64,000 nt of DNA from positions 1 to 64,000 of the forward strand of contig NZ_KB894808.1 of assembly GCF_000374645.1 (NCBI RefSeq), written 5' to 3'. The notes under the pieces are model-generated. The model was not told the origin of the DNA, searched no databases, and saw only the letters and a program-made list of their open reading frames with translations. A program made the position numbers and the translations under genes. Shown one piece after another: positions 45,514 to 57,231 of this stretch; position 1 is the stretch's first letter, and each line of letters begins with the position of its first letter. This DNA is from Arhodomonas aquaeolei DSM 8974 (lineage in GTDB: Bacteria; Pseudomonadota; Gammaproteobacteria; Nitrococcales; Nitrococcaceae).

Positions 45514-46650
45514 ATGTCGAAACGCGACTACTACGAGCTCCTGGGCGTCTCGCGCAACGCCTCGGACGGCGACATCAAGAAGGCGTATCGCCGCATGGCG
45601 ATGAAGTATCACCCGGACCGCAATCCGGGTGACGAGGACGCGGAGGCACGTTTCAAGGAGGTCCAGGAGGCCTACGAGGTCCTCGGCGACTCCCAGAAAC
45701 GCGCCGCCTATGACCAGTTCGGCCACGCCGGCGTGGATCCGAACGCCGGTATGGGCGGCGGCTTCGGTGGTGGCGGGGGCGCCAGCTTTTCGGATATCTT
45801 CTCCGACGTCTTCGGCGACATCTTCGGCGGTGGCGGAGGCGGCGGCAGCCGCATGTTCCGCGGCGCCGACCTGCGCTACACCCTGGAGCTGGACCTCGAG
45901 GACGCGGTTTTCGGCACCGAGACGGAGATCGAGGTGCCCACCCTCACCGACTGCGAGACCTGCAGCGGTAGCGGCTCCGCGCCGGGAACCCGGCCCGAGA
46001 CCTGCCCGACCTGTAACGGTCACGGCGATGTCCGTGTCCAGCAGGGTTTCTTCTCCATTCAGCAGACCTGCCCGCGCTGCCGCGGTGCCGGCAAGGTGAT
46101 CACCGATCCCTGCAAGAGCTGCGGCGGCAAGGGGCGCGTGCAGGAGACCAAGACCCTGTCCGTTCGCATCCCCGCCGGGGTCGACAGCGGCGACCGCATC
46201 CGCCTCAACGGCGAGGGCGAGCCCGGCGAGAACGGCGGTCCGCCCGGGGATCTCTACGTCCAGGTGGCGGTCAAGCCGCACCCGATCTTCAAGCGCGACG
46301 GCTCGGACCTGCGCTGCGACATCCCCGTCGCCATGCCCACGGCCGCACTGGGTGGTGAGCTCGAGGTGCCCACCCTGGATGGCCGCGTGAACCTGCGCGT
46401 GCCCGCCGGCACCCAGTCTGGCAAGGTGTTCCGGATCCGTGGCAAGGGTGTGAAGCCCGTGCGCGGCGGCCCCGCGGGTGATCTGCTGGTGCGGGTCAAT
46501 GTCGAGACCCCCGTGAACCTCACCGCCCGTCAGCGCGAGTTGCTCGAGGAGCTCGCCGAGACCCTGGAGCACGGCGGCGAGAAGCACAATCCGCGCGGGA
46601 GTTCTTGGGTCGACTCGGTGAAGTCCTTCTTCGAGAACATGCGTTTCTAG
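45514..46650 (+). CDS. dnaJ: Chaperone DnaJ (Hsp40)
   Basis: A 378-residue co-chaperone. The J domain carries HPD in [10 protein letters not shown]; a Gly/Phe-rich linker ([31 protein letters not shown]) follows. Four CxxCxGxG zinc repeats are present: [24 protein letters not shown] and CKSCGGKG. The start at 45514 ([11 protein letters not shown]) is the conserved one; an upstream in-frame ATG adds twelve unlike residues. Confidence 0.97.
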   Translation: MSKRDYYELLGVSRNASDGDIKKAYRRMAMKYHPDRNPGDEDAEARFKEVQEAYEVLGDSQKRAAYDQFGHAGVDPNAGMGGGFGGGGGASFSDIFSDVFGDIFGGGGGGGSRMFRGADLRYTLELDLEDAVFGTETEIEVPTLTDCETCSGSGSAPGTRPETCPTCNGHGDVRVQQGFFSIQQTCPRCRGAGKVITDPCKSCGGKGRVQETKTLSVRIPAGVDSGDRIRLNGEGEPGENGGPPGDLYVQVAVKPHPIFKRDGSDLRCDIPVAMPTAALGGELEVPTLDGRVNLRVPAGTQSGKVFRIRGKGVKPVRGGPAGDLLVRVNVETPVNLTARQRELLEELAETLEHGGEKHNPRGSSWVDSVKSFFENMRF

Positions 46651-47478
<828 letters not shown>

Positions 47479-47494
47479 CGCGCCGGTTCCTTCA

Positions 47495-47515
47495 GGCCGG
47501 GCGTCAGGCCCGGCC
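47495..47515 (+). terminator. Hairpin after dapB
   Basis: GGCCGGGC (47495-47502), five-base loop, GCCCGGCC (47508-47515), 17 bases past the dapB stop. There is no T-run, so termination may be partial. Confidence 0.5.
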
Positions 47516-47658
47516 ACTACCCGCCTTATTTGTGCTCTATAAGCACATCTGATTGTCCTCTATGTCTCAATGTTCCCTGTCCACATGCCGGTAAACACTT
47601 GTTAGTCTTGACTCATCGGGACTTTTATGAATTTTCGGCACTTAACGAGGCATTGAGC

Positions 47659-47856
47659 ATGCAACAGCAACCGCAGCACCGCCCGCCTACCCCGGCGAGC
47701 GGCTATTACTTCGCCGAGGCCGAGCCGGAGCAGGACAGGGCGGTATCGTACAGCCTCACCGCCGCTCATGGCTGGGAGTTCCTCATCGACAACCACGTAC
47801 GTGAGCAGGATACCGGCGCGGAGGTGGTGCACGCCGCCGTGCTGGGTGAGAACTGA
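47659..47856 (+). CDS. Small uncharacterised protein
   Basis: A possible 65-residue acidic protein starting MQQQPQHRPPTPASGYYFAEAEPEQDRAV, with GAGG eight bases before ATG 47659. An in-frame start at 47530 would add a Cys-rich leader CPLCLNVPCPHAGKH, but that stretch is lower in GC and less gene-like. It is bracketed by a good terminator at 47888, which supports a real short transcript. No family recognised. Confidence 0.5.
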   Translation: MQQQPQHRPPTPASGYYFAEAEPEQDRAVSYSLTAAHGWEFLIDNHVREQDTGAEVVHAAVLGEN

Positions 47857-47887
47857 CGCCCAACGTCCGTGCTCGTCTCCCGTGTGA

Positions 47888-47922
47888 CCCCGGCCGGTTT
47901 AGCCCCCCGGCCGGGGTTTTTT
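47888..47922 (+). terminator. Strong intrinsic terminator
   Basis: CCCCGGCCGG (47888-47897), loop, CCGGCCGGGG (47907-47916), then six T. It ends the small gene at 47659-47856 and insulates the arginine operon downstream. Confidence 0.93.
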
Positions 47923-48187
47923 GTTGCACTCCCCGGCAACACCACCGGCGCGACCGCCGGCAGGGGCCGCAGGCCCGGCGCGGGAGGGGGCGTCGCGGCA
48001 ATCCGGGACGCGCTATCCGTCTGGCCTGCGCCATTGTGCCCGGGGCATCGGGAGCACTCCGGCGAAGGCCCGAGTCGACCCGGAGAGCGAAAACGGTGTG
48101 AGCAGGCGATTGGAGCGGCGCGCCGGTGGGGCCGGGCACACGCGCCGATTGCCCGTTATGCTGGGTGAGAACCACACGGAGGGTGCG

Positions 48188-49438
48188 ATGAGCGACGCGA
48201 TCTACACGGTCTTGCGCGATGGTATCGCTCGGCGGCGGGACGAGGCCCTGGCGATGGTCGAGACACTGGCCGCGATCAATTCCGGCAGCACCAACACCGC
48301 CGGCGTGCAGGCGGTCGCGGAGGCCGCGGCGGCGGCATTCGACGGGCTCGGCGCGGAGGTGGTGACCGAGACGCTGCCGCCCTGGGAGCGCGTGGACGAC
48401 GAGGGCGAGCACCGCTCGGAGACACTGGGGCCGCTGGTGCGACTGGTCCGCGAGGTGCCCGGTGCGCCGTCGGTGCTGCTGACGGGCCATACGGACACGG
48501 TGTTCCCCGCGGATTCCCCGTTCCAGTCCGTCTGGCGCGAGGGTTCCCGGCTGCGCGGCCCGGGCGTGGCGGACATGAAGGGCGGGCTGGTGGTGATGCG
48601 CGAGGCGCTCCGCGCGCTGGAGTCCGGCCCGGCGGCTGGGCGCATCGGCTGGGAGGTGATCCTCAACCCCGACGAGGAGATCGGCTCGCCCGTCTCCGCC
48701 CCCGTGCTGGCGGCCGCGGCGGCCCGCCATCGGGCCGGGCTGGTGTTCGAGCCCTCGCTGCCGGACGGCACCCTCGCCGGGGCCCGCCGGGGCAGCGGCA
48801 ACTGGACGGCCGTGTTTGCCGGCCGCAGCGCCCACGCCGGCCGTGAACACCACCTGGGCCGCAACGCCGTCGCCGCGGCGGCGCGCTTCATTACCGCCAT
48901 CGATGCCCTCAACGGACAGCGTCCCGGTGTCACCGTGAATCCCGCCTTCGTGCGCGGCGGCGGCGCCAGCAACGTGGTCCCCGACCGGACGGTGGTGCGC
49001 TTCAACGTGCGCGTCACCGATGACGACGATGCCGCCTGGGTGGAACGCCAGCTCGAGCAGGCCGTCGCCTCGGTCCATGCGCCGCCGGACTACACCGTGG
49101 CCCTCCACGGCGGTTTCTCGCGCCCCCCGAAGCCCATGAGCGCCGGCCAGCAGACCCTGCTGGACGCACTGAGGGCCTGCGCCGAGGTCACCGGCGGGAC
49201 CCTCGACTGGGCCCCCACCGGGGGGTGCTGCGACGGTAACAACCTCGCCGCCGCCGGGCTGCCCAACGTCGACACTCTGGGCGTGGTCGGCGGCGGCATC
49301 CACAGCGACAGCGAATACATGGAGATCGACTCCCTGGTCGAGCGTGCCGGGCTGGTGGGCAGCCTGCTGGTGGCGCTCGCGACGGGGGACGCGGCGTTTC
49401 CGGAGGGCGGCGATGCACGTGATCCGGCCGGTCCGTGA
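48188..49438 (+). CDS. M20-family metallohydrolase at the head of the arginine operon
   Basis: A 416-residue dizinc hydrolase of the carboxypeptidase G2/ArgE/DapE family. Metal and catalytic residues are visible in GHTDTVFPAD (His, Asp), GVADMKGG (Asp), NPDEEIGSP (Glu-Glu) and GGGIHSDSEYM (His). It overlaps astA by 26 bases, making it part of the AST operon. The usual last enzyme AstE (an M14-type desuccinylase) is absent from the cluster. This hydrolase could therefore remove succinate from N-succinylglutamate; that is inference, and other acyl-amino-acid substrates are possible. Confidence 0.85.
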   Translation: MSDAIYTVLRDGIARRRDEALAMVETLAAINSGSTNTAGVQAVAEAAAAAFDGLGAEVVTETLPPWERVDDEGEHRSETLGPLVRLVREVPGAPSVLLTGHTDTVFPADSPFQSVWREGSRLRGPGVADMKGGLVVMREALRALESGPAAGRIGWEVILNPDEEIGSPVSAPVLAAAAARHRAGLVFEPSLPDGTLAGARRGSGNWTAVFAGRSAHAGREHHLGRNAVAAAARFITAIDALNGQRPGVTVNPAFVRGGGASNVVPDRTVVRFNVRVTDDDDAAWVERQLEQAVASVHAPPDYTVALHGGFSRPPKPMSAGQQTLLDALRACAEVTGGTLDWAPTGGCCDGNNLAAAGLPNVDTLGVVGGGIHSDSEYMEIDSLVERAGLVGSLLVALATGDAAFPEGGDARDPAGP

Positions 49439-50480
49439 GACCGATATCGATGTCCTCTGCGAGCTGGTGACGGGCACCGGCGTGGGCATGACCTCGCTGC
49501 CCCGGGACCGCGATTCCCTGGCGCGGCGGGTGCAGACGTCGCTGGAAACCGTCGAGGCCGGGCCGGCGCGGCTGGCCGATGCTGAGCGGGCGCTGCTGTT
49601 CGTGCTCGAGAACCTGGACACCGGCGCCGTGGTCGGCACCACCGGTCTGCATACCGGCATCGGCCTGAGCGAGCCGTTCTACAGCTATCGGGTGAGCACG
49701 GTGGTGCATGCCTCGCCGACCCTGGGCGTGCACCGGGTCATCCCCACGCTGTACCTCAACAACGACTACACCGGTGGCACCGAGGTGGGCTCGCTGTTCC
49801 TGCACGCCGGCCACCGCGGCGGCGGCCTCGGGCGGCTGCTGTCGCGCTCGCGGCTGCTGCTGCTCGCCAACCACCGCGAGCACTTCCCGGAGAAGGTGAT
49901 CGCGGAGATGCGCGGTGTCACCGACGCACGCGGCCGTTCGCCGTTCTGGGACGGCCTCGGCCGGCACTTCTTCTCCATGCCCTTCCGCCGGGCGGACTAC
50001 CTCACCGGCACCCGGGGCAAACGCTTCATCGCGGAGCTCATGCCGCGCAATCCGATCTACGTCCCCCTGCTGCCGACGGCGGCGCAGGAGGTCATCGGCG
50101 AGGTCCACCCGGATACCCGCCGGGCCCGGGCGCTGCTGGAGGCGGAGGGTTTCCACTACGAGGGTTACGTGGACATCTTCGACGGCGGCGCGACCCTGGA
50201 GGCGCGTATCGGCGGCATCGACGCCGTGATACGCAGCCGGGCCCTGCGCCTGACCCCGGGGCAGCCGGCGGCGGGCAGTCCCCAGTGCCTGGTGGCGACC
50301 ATGCGCTGGTCCGCCTTCCGCTGTGTGCTCGCGCCGCTGGAGGTGCGTGGCAACGAGGCAGTGGTCGACGAGGCGGTGGCCGGGGCACTGGCGGTGCCGT
50401 CGGGGGAGACGGTCCGCGCGGTGCCGGTGGACCCGGATGCGCGGCACATGCACTGGCTCGGGAGGGCACTGGATGAGTGA
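49413..50480 (+). CDS. astA: Arginine N-succinyltransferase
   Basis: A 355-residue enzyme, first committed step of the AST pathway. VIRPVRETDIDVLCELVTGTGVGMTSLP is the family N-terminus; RVSTVVHASPTLGVHRVIPTLYLNNDYTGGTEVGSLFL and RPFWDGLGRHFFSMPF-like wording (SPFWDGLGRHFFSMPFRRADYL) are diagnostic. GGAGGG precedes ATG 49413. Only one copy is present, unlike the paired aruF/aruG of Pseudomonas. Confidence 0.95.
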   Translation: MHVIRPVRETDIDVLCELVTGTGVGMTSLPRDRDSLARRVQTSLETVEAGPARLADAERALLFVLENLDTGAVVGTTGLHTGIGLSEPFYSYRVSTVVHASPTLGVHRVIPTLYLNNDYTGGTEVGSLFLHAGHRGGGLGRLLSRSRLLLLANHREHFPEKVIAEMRGVTDARGRSPFWDGLGRHFFSMPFRRADYLTGTRGKRFIAELMPRNPIYVPLLPTAAQEVIGEVHPDTRRARALLEAEGFHYEGYVDIFDGGATLEARIGGIDAVIRSRALRLTPGQPAAGSPQCLVATMRWSAFRCVLAPLEVRGNEAVVDEAVAGALAVPSGETVRAVPVDPDARHMHWLGRALDE

Positions 50481-51939
50481 CGCGTCGCTGTATATCGACG
50501 GGGCCTGGACGGCCGGACGGGGCGAGGCGGTCACCTCGCTGGACCCCGCCACCGGCGAGGCCTGCTGGCAGGGGAGGGGCGCAGACGCCGCCCAGGTCGA
50601 TGAGGCGGTGGCTGCCGCGCGTGGCGCCTTCCCGGCGTGGGCACGGCTGTCCGTGGACGAGCGCACCGGAGTCGTGGAGCGCTTCGCCGCGATGCTGCGC
50701 GAGCGCCGGGAGTCGCTGGCGGGGGTGATCGCCGAGGACACCGGCAAGCCCCTGTGGGAGGCCCGCGGCGAGGTCGACGCAATGATCGCCAAGGTCGCGA
50801 TCTCGCGCCAGGCGCGGGACGAACGTACCGGCGAGCGCGTGCTCGCCGAGTCCCCGGTGCGCGCCGAGCTGCGCCATCGCCCCCACGGCGTGATGGCGGT
50901 GTTCGGGCCGTTCAACTTCCCCGGGCACCTGCCCAACGGGCACATCGTGCCGGCCCTTCTGGCCGGCAACACCGTGGTCTTCAAGCCCAGCGAACAGGCC
51001 CCGGCGGTGGCGGAGGCCACCGTGCACGCCTGGGTCGAGGCGGGCCTGCCGGCCGGCGTGATGAATCTGGTGCAGGGCGGTGCCGACACCGGCCGGGCGC
51101 TCGCCTCGGCGCGGGGGATCGACGGGCTGCTGTTCACCGGCAGCGAGGCCACGGGGCTGGCCCTCCATGAGGGCCTTGCCCGTCAGCCGCAGAAGATCCT
51201 GGCCCTGGAGATGGGCGGCAACAACCCGCTGGTGGTGCTCCCGGGGGCCGATCCGCGGGCGGCGGCGCTGCTCACGCTGCAGTCGGCCTTCGCCACCGCC
51301 GGCCAGCGCTGCAGCTGCGCCCGGCGGCTCTACCTGCCACGGGGCAGGGAAGGCGACCGGCTGCTGGAGGCACTGACCGGGGCGGCCCGTGCGCTGCGGG
51401 TGGGCGATTGCGACGACGATCCCGAGGTGTTCATGGGGCCGGTGATCAGCGACGCGGCAGCGCGCGTCCTCGTCCACGCCCAGGAGCGTCTGGCCGCCCT
51501 GGGCGGCCGGGTGATCGAGCCGCTCGCCCACCTGCGCGAGGGCACCGGTCGGGTGCGCCCGGGACTGGTGGACGTGGAGGGCATCGACGTCCCGGACGAG
51601 GAGTGGTTCGGCCCGCTGCTGCGGGTGAGCCGGCACGACGGGCTCGACGACGCCATCGCCCGCTGCAACGACACCCGTTTCGGCCTGTCTGCCGGGCTTA
51701 TCGGTGGCGACGCGGCGGCGTTCGAGCGCTTCCGCAGCGAGGTCCGGGCCGGCGTGGTGAACTGGAACCGGCCGCTGACCGGGGCGAGCTCGGCGGCACC
51801 GTTCGGCGGCGTGGGCGTGAGCGGCAATCATCGCCCGGGCGCCTACTATGCCGCGGACTACTGTGCCTATCCGGTGGCCTCGCTGATGACCGAGGCACCG
51901 GCGCTGCCGGAGACGCTGCCTCCCGGGGTGACGCTGTGA
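50473..51939 (+). CDS. astD: Succinylglutamate-semialdehyde dehydrogenase
   Basis: A 488-residue aldehyde dehydrogenase. [32 protein letters not shown] is the cofactor region, Glu in [13 protein letters not shown] the general base, and Cys in [11 protein letters not shown] the nucleophile; the [10 protein letters not shown] wording is typical of AstD. It overlaps the astA end by eight bases. Confidence 0.95.
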   Translation: MSDASLYIDGAWTAGRGEAVTSLDPATGEACWQGRGADAAQVDEAVAAARGAFPAWARLSVDERTGVVERFAAMLRERRESLAGVIAEDTGKPLWEARGEVDAMIAKVAISRQARDERTGERVLAESPVRAELRHRPHGVMAVFGPFNFPGHLPNGHIVPALLAGNTVVFKPSEQAPAVAEATVHAWVEAGLPAGVMNLVQGGADTGRALASARGIDGLLFTGSEATGLALHEGLARQPQKILALEMGGNNPLVVLPGADPRAAALLTLQSAFATAGQRCSCARRLYLPRGREGDRLLEALTGAARALRVGDCDDDPEVFMGPVISDAAARVLVHAQERLAALGGRVIEPLAHLREGTGRVRPGLVDVEGIDVPDEEWFGPLLRVSRHDGLDDAIARCNDTRFGLSAGLIGGDAAAFERFRSEVRAGVVNWNRPLTGASSAAPFGGVGVSGNHRPGAYYAADYCAYPVASLMTEAPALPETLPPGVTL

Positions 51940-53264
51940 CCGCACGGGAGGTGAATTTCGACGGCCTCGTGGGGCCGACCCACAACTATGCCGGACTCGC
52001 CCGGGGGAATATCGCCTCGATGCGCCATGCCGGGCTCGTGGCCAACCCCCGGGAGGCGGCGCTGCAGGGCCTGGAGAAGATGCGCGCGCTGGCCGACCTC
52101 GGTGTCGCCCAGGCGGTGCTGCCGCCCCACGAGCGCCCCTGCCTGTCCCTGCTGCGCGGTGTCGGTTTCACCGGTGATGACGCCCGGGTGCTCGAGCGCG
52201 CGGCCGCCGATGCCCCGCGGCTGCTCGCCGCCGCGAGCTCGGCGGCGGCGATGTGGACCGCCAACGCGGCCACCGTCTCGCCCTCGGCGGACACCGCCGA
52301 CGCCCGGGTGCACTTTACCCCGGCGAACCTGGTGAGCCAGCTCCACCGCAGCATCGAGGCGCCGACCACGGCGCGGGTGCTGCGCGCGATCTTCCCCGCG
52401 GGGCCCCGGTTCGCGCATCACGAGCCGCTGCCCGCCACGCCCGGCCTGGGCGACGAGGGCGCGGCCAACCACACGCGTTTTGCCGGCACCCCTGGTGCCC
52501 CCGGCGTCTCTCTGTTCGTCTTCGGCGGCGACGGCCAGGCCGGGCCGCAGCGCTATCCGGCACGCCAGGCCCGGGCGGCGAGCGAGGCGGTGGCCCGCCT
52601 GCACGGCCTCGATCCGGCCCGCGTGGTCTTCGCCCGCCAGGACCCGAAGGCCATCGATGCCGGCGTGTTCCACAACGACGTGATCGCCGTCGGCCACGAG
52701 CGGCTGCTGTTCGCCCACGAGCGGGCCTTCGCCGAGCACGACGCCGTGCTGGAACGCCTTGCCGAGGCGGTGCCCGGGCTCGATGTGGTGGAGGTCCCGG
52801 AGCGGGACGTGCCCCTGGCGGATGCGGTGGCGTCGTACCTGTTCAACAGCCAGATCGTGACCACCGGGGCGGGGGAGCGCGCGCTCGTCGTGCCGGAGTC
52901 CTGCCGGCGGGTGCCGTCGGTGGCGGCCTACCTGGCCCGCTGCGAGGCCCACGGCGCACCGTTCGCCCGGGTCGTCTACCGCGACGTCCACCAGAGCATG
53001 CGCAACGGCGGCGGACCCGCCTGCCTGCGGCTGCGGGTGGTGCTCACCGACGAGGAGGCCGCGGCGTGCGCGCCGGGCGTATGGCTGGACGCCGACCGCC
53101 ACGGGCGCCTCGCCGACTGGGTCCGCCGGCACTACCGGGACCGCCTCGCCCCCGCCGACCTGGCGGACCCGCAGCTGCTCACGGAGTCCCGCGCGGCGCT
53201 GGACGAGTTGACGCGGCTGCTCGGGCTCGGCAGCGTTTACGCCTTCCAGCGCGCCGGCGCATGA
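51936..53264 (+). CDS. astB: N-succinylarginine dihydrolase
   Basis: A 442-residue enzyme releasing ammonia and CO2 from succinylarginine. [24 protein letters not shown] is the family N-terminus; [20 protein letters not shown] (here [20 protein letters not shown]) carries the active-site Cys. It starts at a GTG overlapping the astD stop (GTGA), so the start is well supported. Confidence 0.95.
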   Translation: MTAREVNFDGLVGPTHNYAGLARGNIASMRHAGLVANPREAALQGLEKMRALADLGVAQAVLPPHERPCLSLLRGVGFTGDDARVLERAAADAPRLLAAASSAAAMWTANAATVSPSADTADARVHFTPANLVSQLHRSIEAPTTARVLRAIFPAGPRFAHHEPLPATPGLGDEGAANHTRFAGTPGAPGVSLFVFGGDGQAGPQRYPARQARAASEAVARLHGLDPARVVFARQDPKAIDAGVFHNDVIAVGHERLLFAHERAFAEHDAVLERLAEAVPGLDVVEVPERDVPLADAVASYLFNSQIVTTGAGERALVVPESCRRVPSVAAYLARCEAHGAPFARVVYRDVHQSMRNGGGPACLRLRVVLTDEEAAACAPGVWLDADRHGRLADWVRRHYRDRLAPADLADPQLLTESRAALDELTRLLGLGSVYAFQRAGA

Positions 53265-53292
53265 GTCCCCCCGATCAGCAACGAGGAGTCCA

Positions 53293-54507
<1,215 letters not shown>

Positions 54508-54560
54508 CGCGGCCGTGCCGCTGGTATAGTAGTCGTCTGAACGGCTTGCGCGAGGGCGTC

Positions 54561-55199
54561 ATGGAATATCTTCCGGAGTTCCTTACGGTGGCGACGGTCC
54601 ATCTGCTGGCGGTGGCCAGCCCCGGTCCGGATTTCGCCGTGGTCGTGCGCGAGAGCGTCGGCCACGGCCGCCGTCTGGGGGTGCTCACCAGCCTCGGCGT
54701 GGGCACGGGCATCCTGGTGCACGTCGCCTACTCGCTGCTCGGCATCGGGCTGATCGTCTCCCAGTCGATCCTTGCGTTCACGCTGATGAAGTATCTCGGC
54801 GCGGCCTACCTGGTATGGCTCGGCGTGCGCGCGCTACGCGCCCGTCCCGCGGACGCGGCGACGGATTCGGTCGTCGCGCGGCGGGCTGCACCGGCGGCGC
54901 ACCGGGCGTTCGTTACCGGCTTTCTCACCAACGGCCTCAACCCCAAGGCCACGCTGTTCTTCCTCTCGCTGTTCTCGGTGGTGATCAGCGCGGACACGCC
55001 GCTGGCTCTGCAGGTCGCCTACGGCGGATACATGGCGGTGGCGACGGCGGCGTGGTTCTCGCTGCTGGCCGTGGCCTTCGGTCATGCCCGGGTGCGTGCC
55101 GGCTTCGCCCGGCTCGGCCACTGGTTCGAGCGCATCATGGGGGGTGTGCTGATCGCCCTCGGGGTGAGCATCGCGGCCGCGGGGGCGCGCCGGGTGTGA
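54561..55199 (+). CDS. LysE-family amino acid exporter in the arginine operon
   Basis: A 212-residue membrane protein with about six helices. VASPGPDFAVVVRESVGHGRR near residue 18 is the first-helix signature; GFLTNGLNPKATLFFLSLFSV the mid-protein one. GAGGG is four bases before ATG 54561. Export of basic amino acids or overflow products would fit its position, but this is inferred. Confidence 0.85.
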   Translation: MEYLPEFLTVATVHLLAVASPGPDFAVVVRESVGHGRRLGVLTSLGVGTGILVHVAYSLLGIGLIVSQSILAFTLMKYLGAAYLVWLGVRALRARPADAATDSVVARRAAPAAHRAFVTGFLTNGLNPKATLFFLSLFSVVISADTPLALQVAYGGYMAVATAAWFSLLAVAFGHARVRAGFARLGHWFERIMGGVLIALGVSIAAAGARRV

Positions 55200-55705
55200 G
55201 CGGGGCGGATGACGGGATCCTCGTGCTCGCCACCGGTGGTACCTTCGACAAGGTCTACGCCGACGCCCTGAGCGAGTTCCGCGTGGGCGAGCCGCAGGCG
55301 CCGGGGATCCTCGAGCAGGCCAGGGTGGATGTCGCCTGGCAGGTGGAGGCCGTCCTGGCGAAGGACAGCCTGGAGCTCACCGACGCCGACCGCCGGGCGC
55401 TGCGCGCGCGTGTCGAGGCCTCCGGTGCCCGCCGGGTGATCATCACCCATGGCACCGACACCATGGCGGAGACCGCCGAGGCCCTGGCGGGCGGTGACGG
55501 GCGCACCATCGTGCTGGTCGGCGCGATGCAGCCGGCGCGCATGCGCGAGACCGATGCGCCGTTCAACCTGGGCTTCGCGCTGGCGGCGGTGCAGCTGCTC
55601 GTCCCGGGAGTCTATATCGCCATGAACGGCCGCGTGTTCGAGGCCGGGCGGGTCCGCAAGGACCGCCGTGCCGGCCGTTTCGAGGCCACGCCGCCCCGGG
55701 GCTGA
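55196..55705 (+). CDS. Short asparaginase-like protein
   Basis: A 169-residue protein corresponding to only the N-terminal domain of L-asparaginases (about 330 residues). Both catalytic threonine motifs are there: ATGGTFDKVY and THGTDTMAET. Stand-alone versions of this domain are common in proteobacteria, so it need not be a fragment. The GTG start overlaps the LysE stop (GTGA). Activity unknown. Confidence 0.8.
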   Translation: MSGADDGILVLATGGTFDKVYADALSEFRVGEPQAPGILEQARVDVAWQVEAVLAKDSLELTDADRRALRARVEASGARRVIITHGTDTMAETAEALAGGDGRTIVLVGAMQPARMRETDAPFNLGFALAAVQLLVPGVYIAMNGRVFEAGRVRKDRRAGRFEATPPRG

Positions 55706-55765
55706 TCCGCCGGGGCCGGCGATGGTCCCGCCTTCCCGGTATCCGATGACAGAGGAGTCGCGACG

Positions 55766-56530
55766 GTGGAATGGGCCGTTGCCCCGGAGTTCTATCTGCT
55801 GCTGGCCGCGGTGGGCTTCGCCGCCGGCTGGCTCGACGCCATTGCCGGCGGGGGCGGCCTGATCGCGCTGCCGGCACTGCTGCTGAGCGGCGTGCCACCG
55901 CTCAACGCCCTGGCGACCAACAAGCTCCAGGGCACGATGGGGGCGTTCACCGCGGCGGCGAGCTATGTCCGCCAGGGCTGGGTGGACCTGTCCTGGGCGC
56001 GGGGGCTGATCGTCGCGTCGTTCGTCGGCGCGGGGGCGGGTACGCTGCTCGTACAGTACATGGACAATGACGTCGTGGAGCGGCTCCTGCCGCTGCTGCT
56101 CGTGGTGATGGTGCTCTACTTCGCCTTCTCGCCGCGGCTCGGCGATCTGGAGAGCGAGCCCCGGATGGGGCGGCTGGGCTACGGGCTCACGGCGGCGCCG
56201 GCCATCGGCTTCTACGACGGCTTCTTCGGCCCGGGCACGGGCTCGTTCTTCACCGCTTCGGCGGTGGCGCTCCTCGGTGCCAGCGCCCGCCGTGCGGTGG
56301 CGCTCACCAAGGTGCTGAACGTCACCAGTAATATCGCCTCGATGATCCTGTTCATCAGCGGCGGCTATGTCCTCTGGGGCGTGGGCGCGGCGATGATCGT
56401 CGGTCAGCTCGCCGGTGCGGTGCTGGGCGCGCGCATGGCGATCCGGGGCGGCGTGGCGCTGATCCGCCCGCTGGTGGTGCTGGTCTGTCTCGCCATGCTC
56501 GCGCGCATCGTCTGGGCGCGTTTCCTCTGA
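55766..56530 (+). CDS. TSUP (TauE/SafE) family permease
   Basis: A 254-residue membrane protein with about eight helices. AGWLDAIAGGGGLIALPALLLSGVPPLNALATNKLQGTMG is the first TSUP repeat, and GFYDGFFGPGTGSFFTASAVALLGASARRAVALTKVLN the second. The family moves sulfite, sulfoacetate or other organosulfur anions. The start is GTG at 55766. It is 60 bases beyond the arginine operon and may be separate. Confidence 0.88.
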   Translation: MEWAVAPEFYLLLAAVGFAAGWLDAIAGGGGLIALPALLLSGVPPLNALATNKLQGTMGAFTAAASYVRQGWVDLSWARGLIVASFVGAGAGTLLVQYMDNDVVERLLPLLLVVMVLYFAFSPRLGDLESEPRMGRLGYGLTAAPAIGFYDGFFGPGTGSFFTASAVALLGASARRAVALTKVLNVTSNIASMILFISGGYVLWGVGAAMIVGQLAGAVLGARMAIRGGVALIRPLVVLVCLAMLARIVWARFL

Positions 56531-56739
56531 GCACCCCCGTCGCCGGAGCGTACGGTTCCGGCCGCTGCCGGTAGCCGTTAGGCTGGCACCTTTCGATCAG
56601 CCCGCATGTCTTATCGGATCGCCCTGCGACCGGCGCGGCGTGGCGGAGGCCGGTGTTCACGCATCGGCACGCGCGGGCGGCCCGCCGGTGATCGGGGCCA
56701 TTCGGCCGGGGTGACGGATGCGGGCCGGAGGAGGGCGGA

Positions 56740-57231
56740 ATGCGCATCTCGGCGAGATGGCTGGGACGGCTGATGAATCTCTGGCCGCCGTTCCTGGGTG
56801 CCGGCATACGCGTGCGCGAGATCACCCCCGACTGGCGGCGGGCGGTGGTAGCGCTGCATCACCGGCGCTGGACCAGCAATTATGTTGGAACGCACTTCGG
56901 CGGCAGCCTGTTCGCGATGACGGATCCGTTCTACATGCTGCTGCTCCTGCACAGCCTGGGGTCGCGCTACTGGGTCTGGGACCGGAGCGCGCGGATCGAC
57001 TACCGGCGCCCCGGCCGGGGGACGGTGACCGCGCGATTCGAGCTCGACGAGGCCCGGCTGGAGGCCATTCGCGCCGCCACGGCGGGCGGTGACAAGCATC
57101 TGGAGCGCTTTGAGGTGACGATTCGCGATGGTAACGGCGAGGTCGTGGCGGTGGTCGAGCGAACGCTCTACATCCGCCTCAAGCCGGACCATCGGCCCCG
57201 GGGAGGTGACGGATGGCTGAGCCGATGCTGA
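56740..57231 (+). CDS. DUF4442 hot-dog-fold protein
   Basis: A 163-residue thioesterase-like protein. HHRRWTSNYVGTHFGGSLFAMTDPFYMLLLLHSLGSRYWVWDRSARIDYRRPGRGTV matches DUF4442 nearly end to end. No catalytic Asp/Glu is obvious. It overlaps the downstream patatin by 19 bases, so both may act on lipids together; that link is inferred. Confidence 0.82.
   Translation: MRISARWLGRLMNLWPPFLGAGIRVREITPDWRRAVVALHHRRWTSNYVGTHFGGSLFAMTDPFYMLLLLHSLGSRYWVWDRSARIDYRRPGRGTVTARFELDEARLEAIRAATAGGDKHLERFEVTIRDGNGEVVAVVERTLYIRLKPDHRPRGGDGWLSRC

Noticed and set aside
55196-55705. The asparaginase-like gene as a truncated pseudogene.
   Set aside because: Start and stop are well formed, it is coupled to the upstream gene, and single-domain versions of this length are common.
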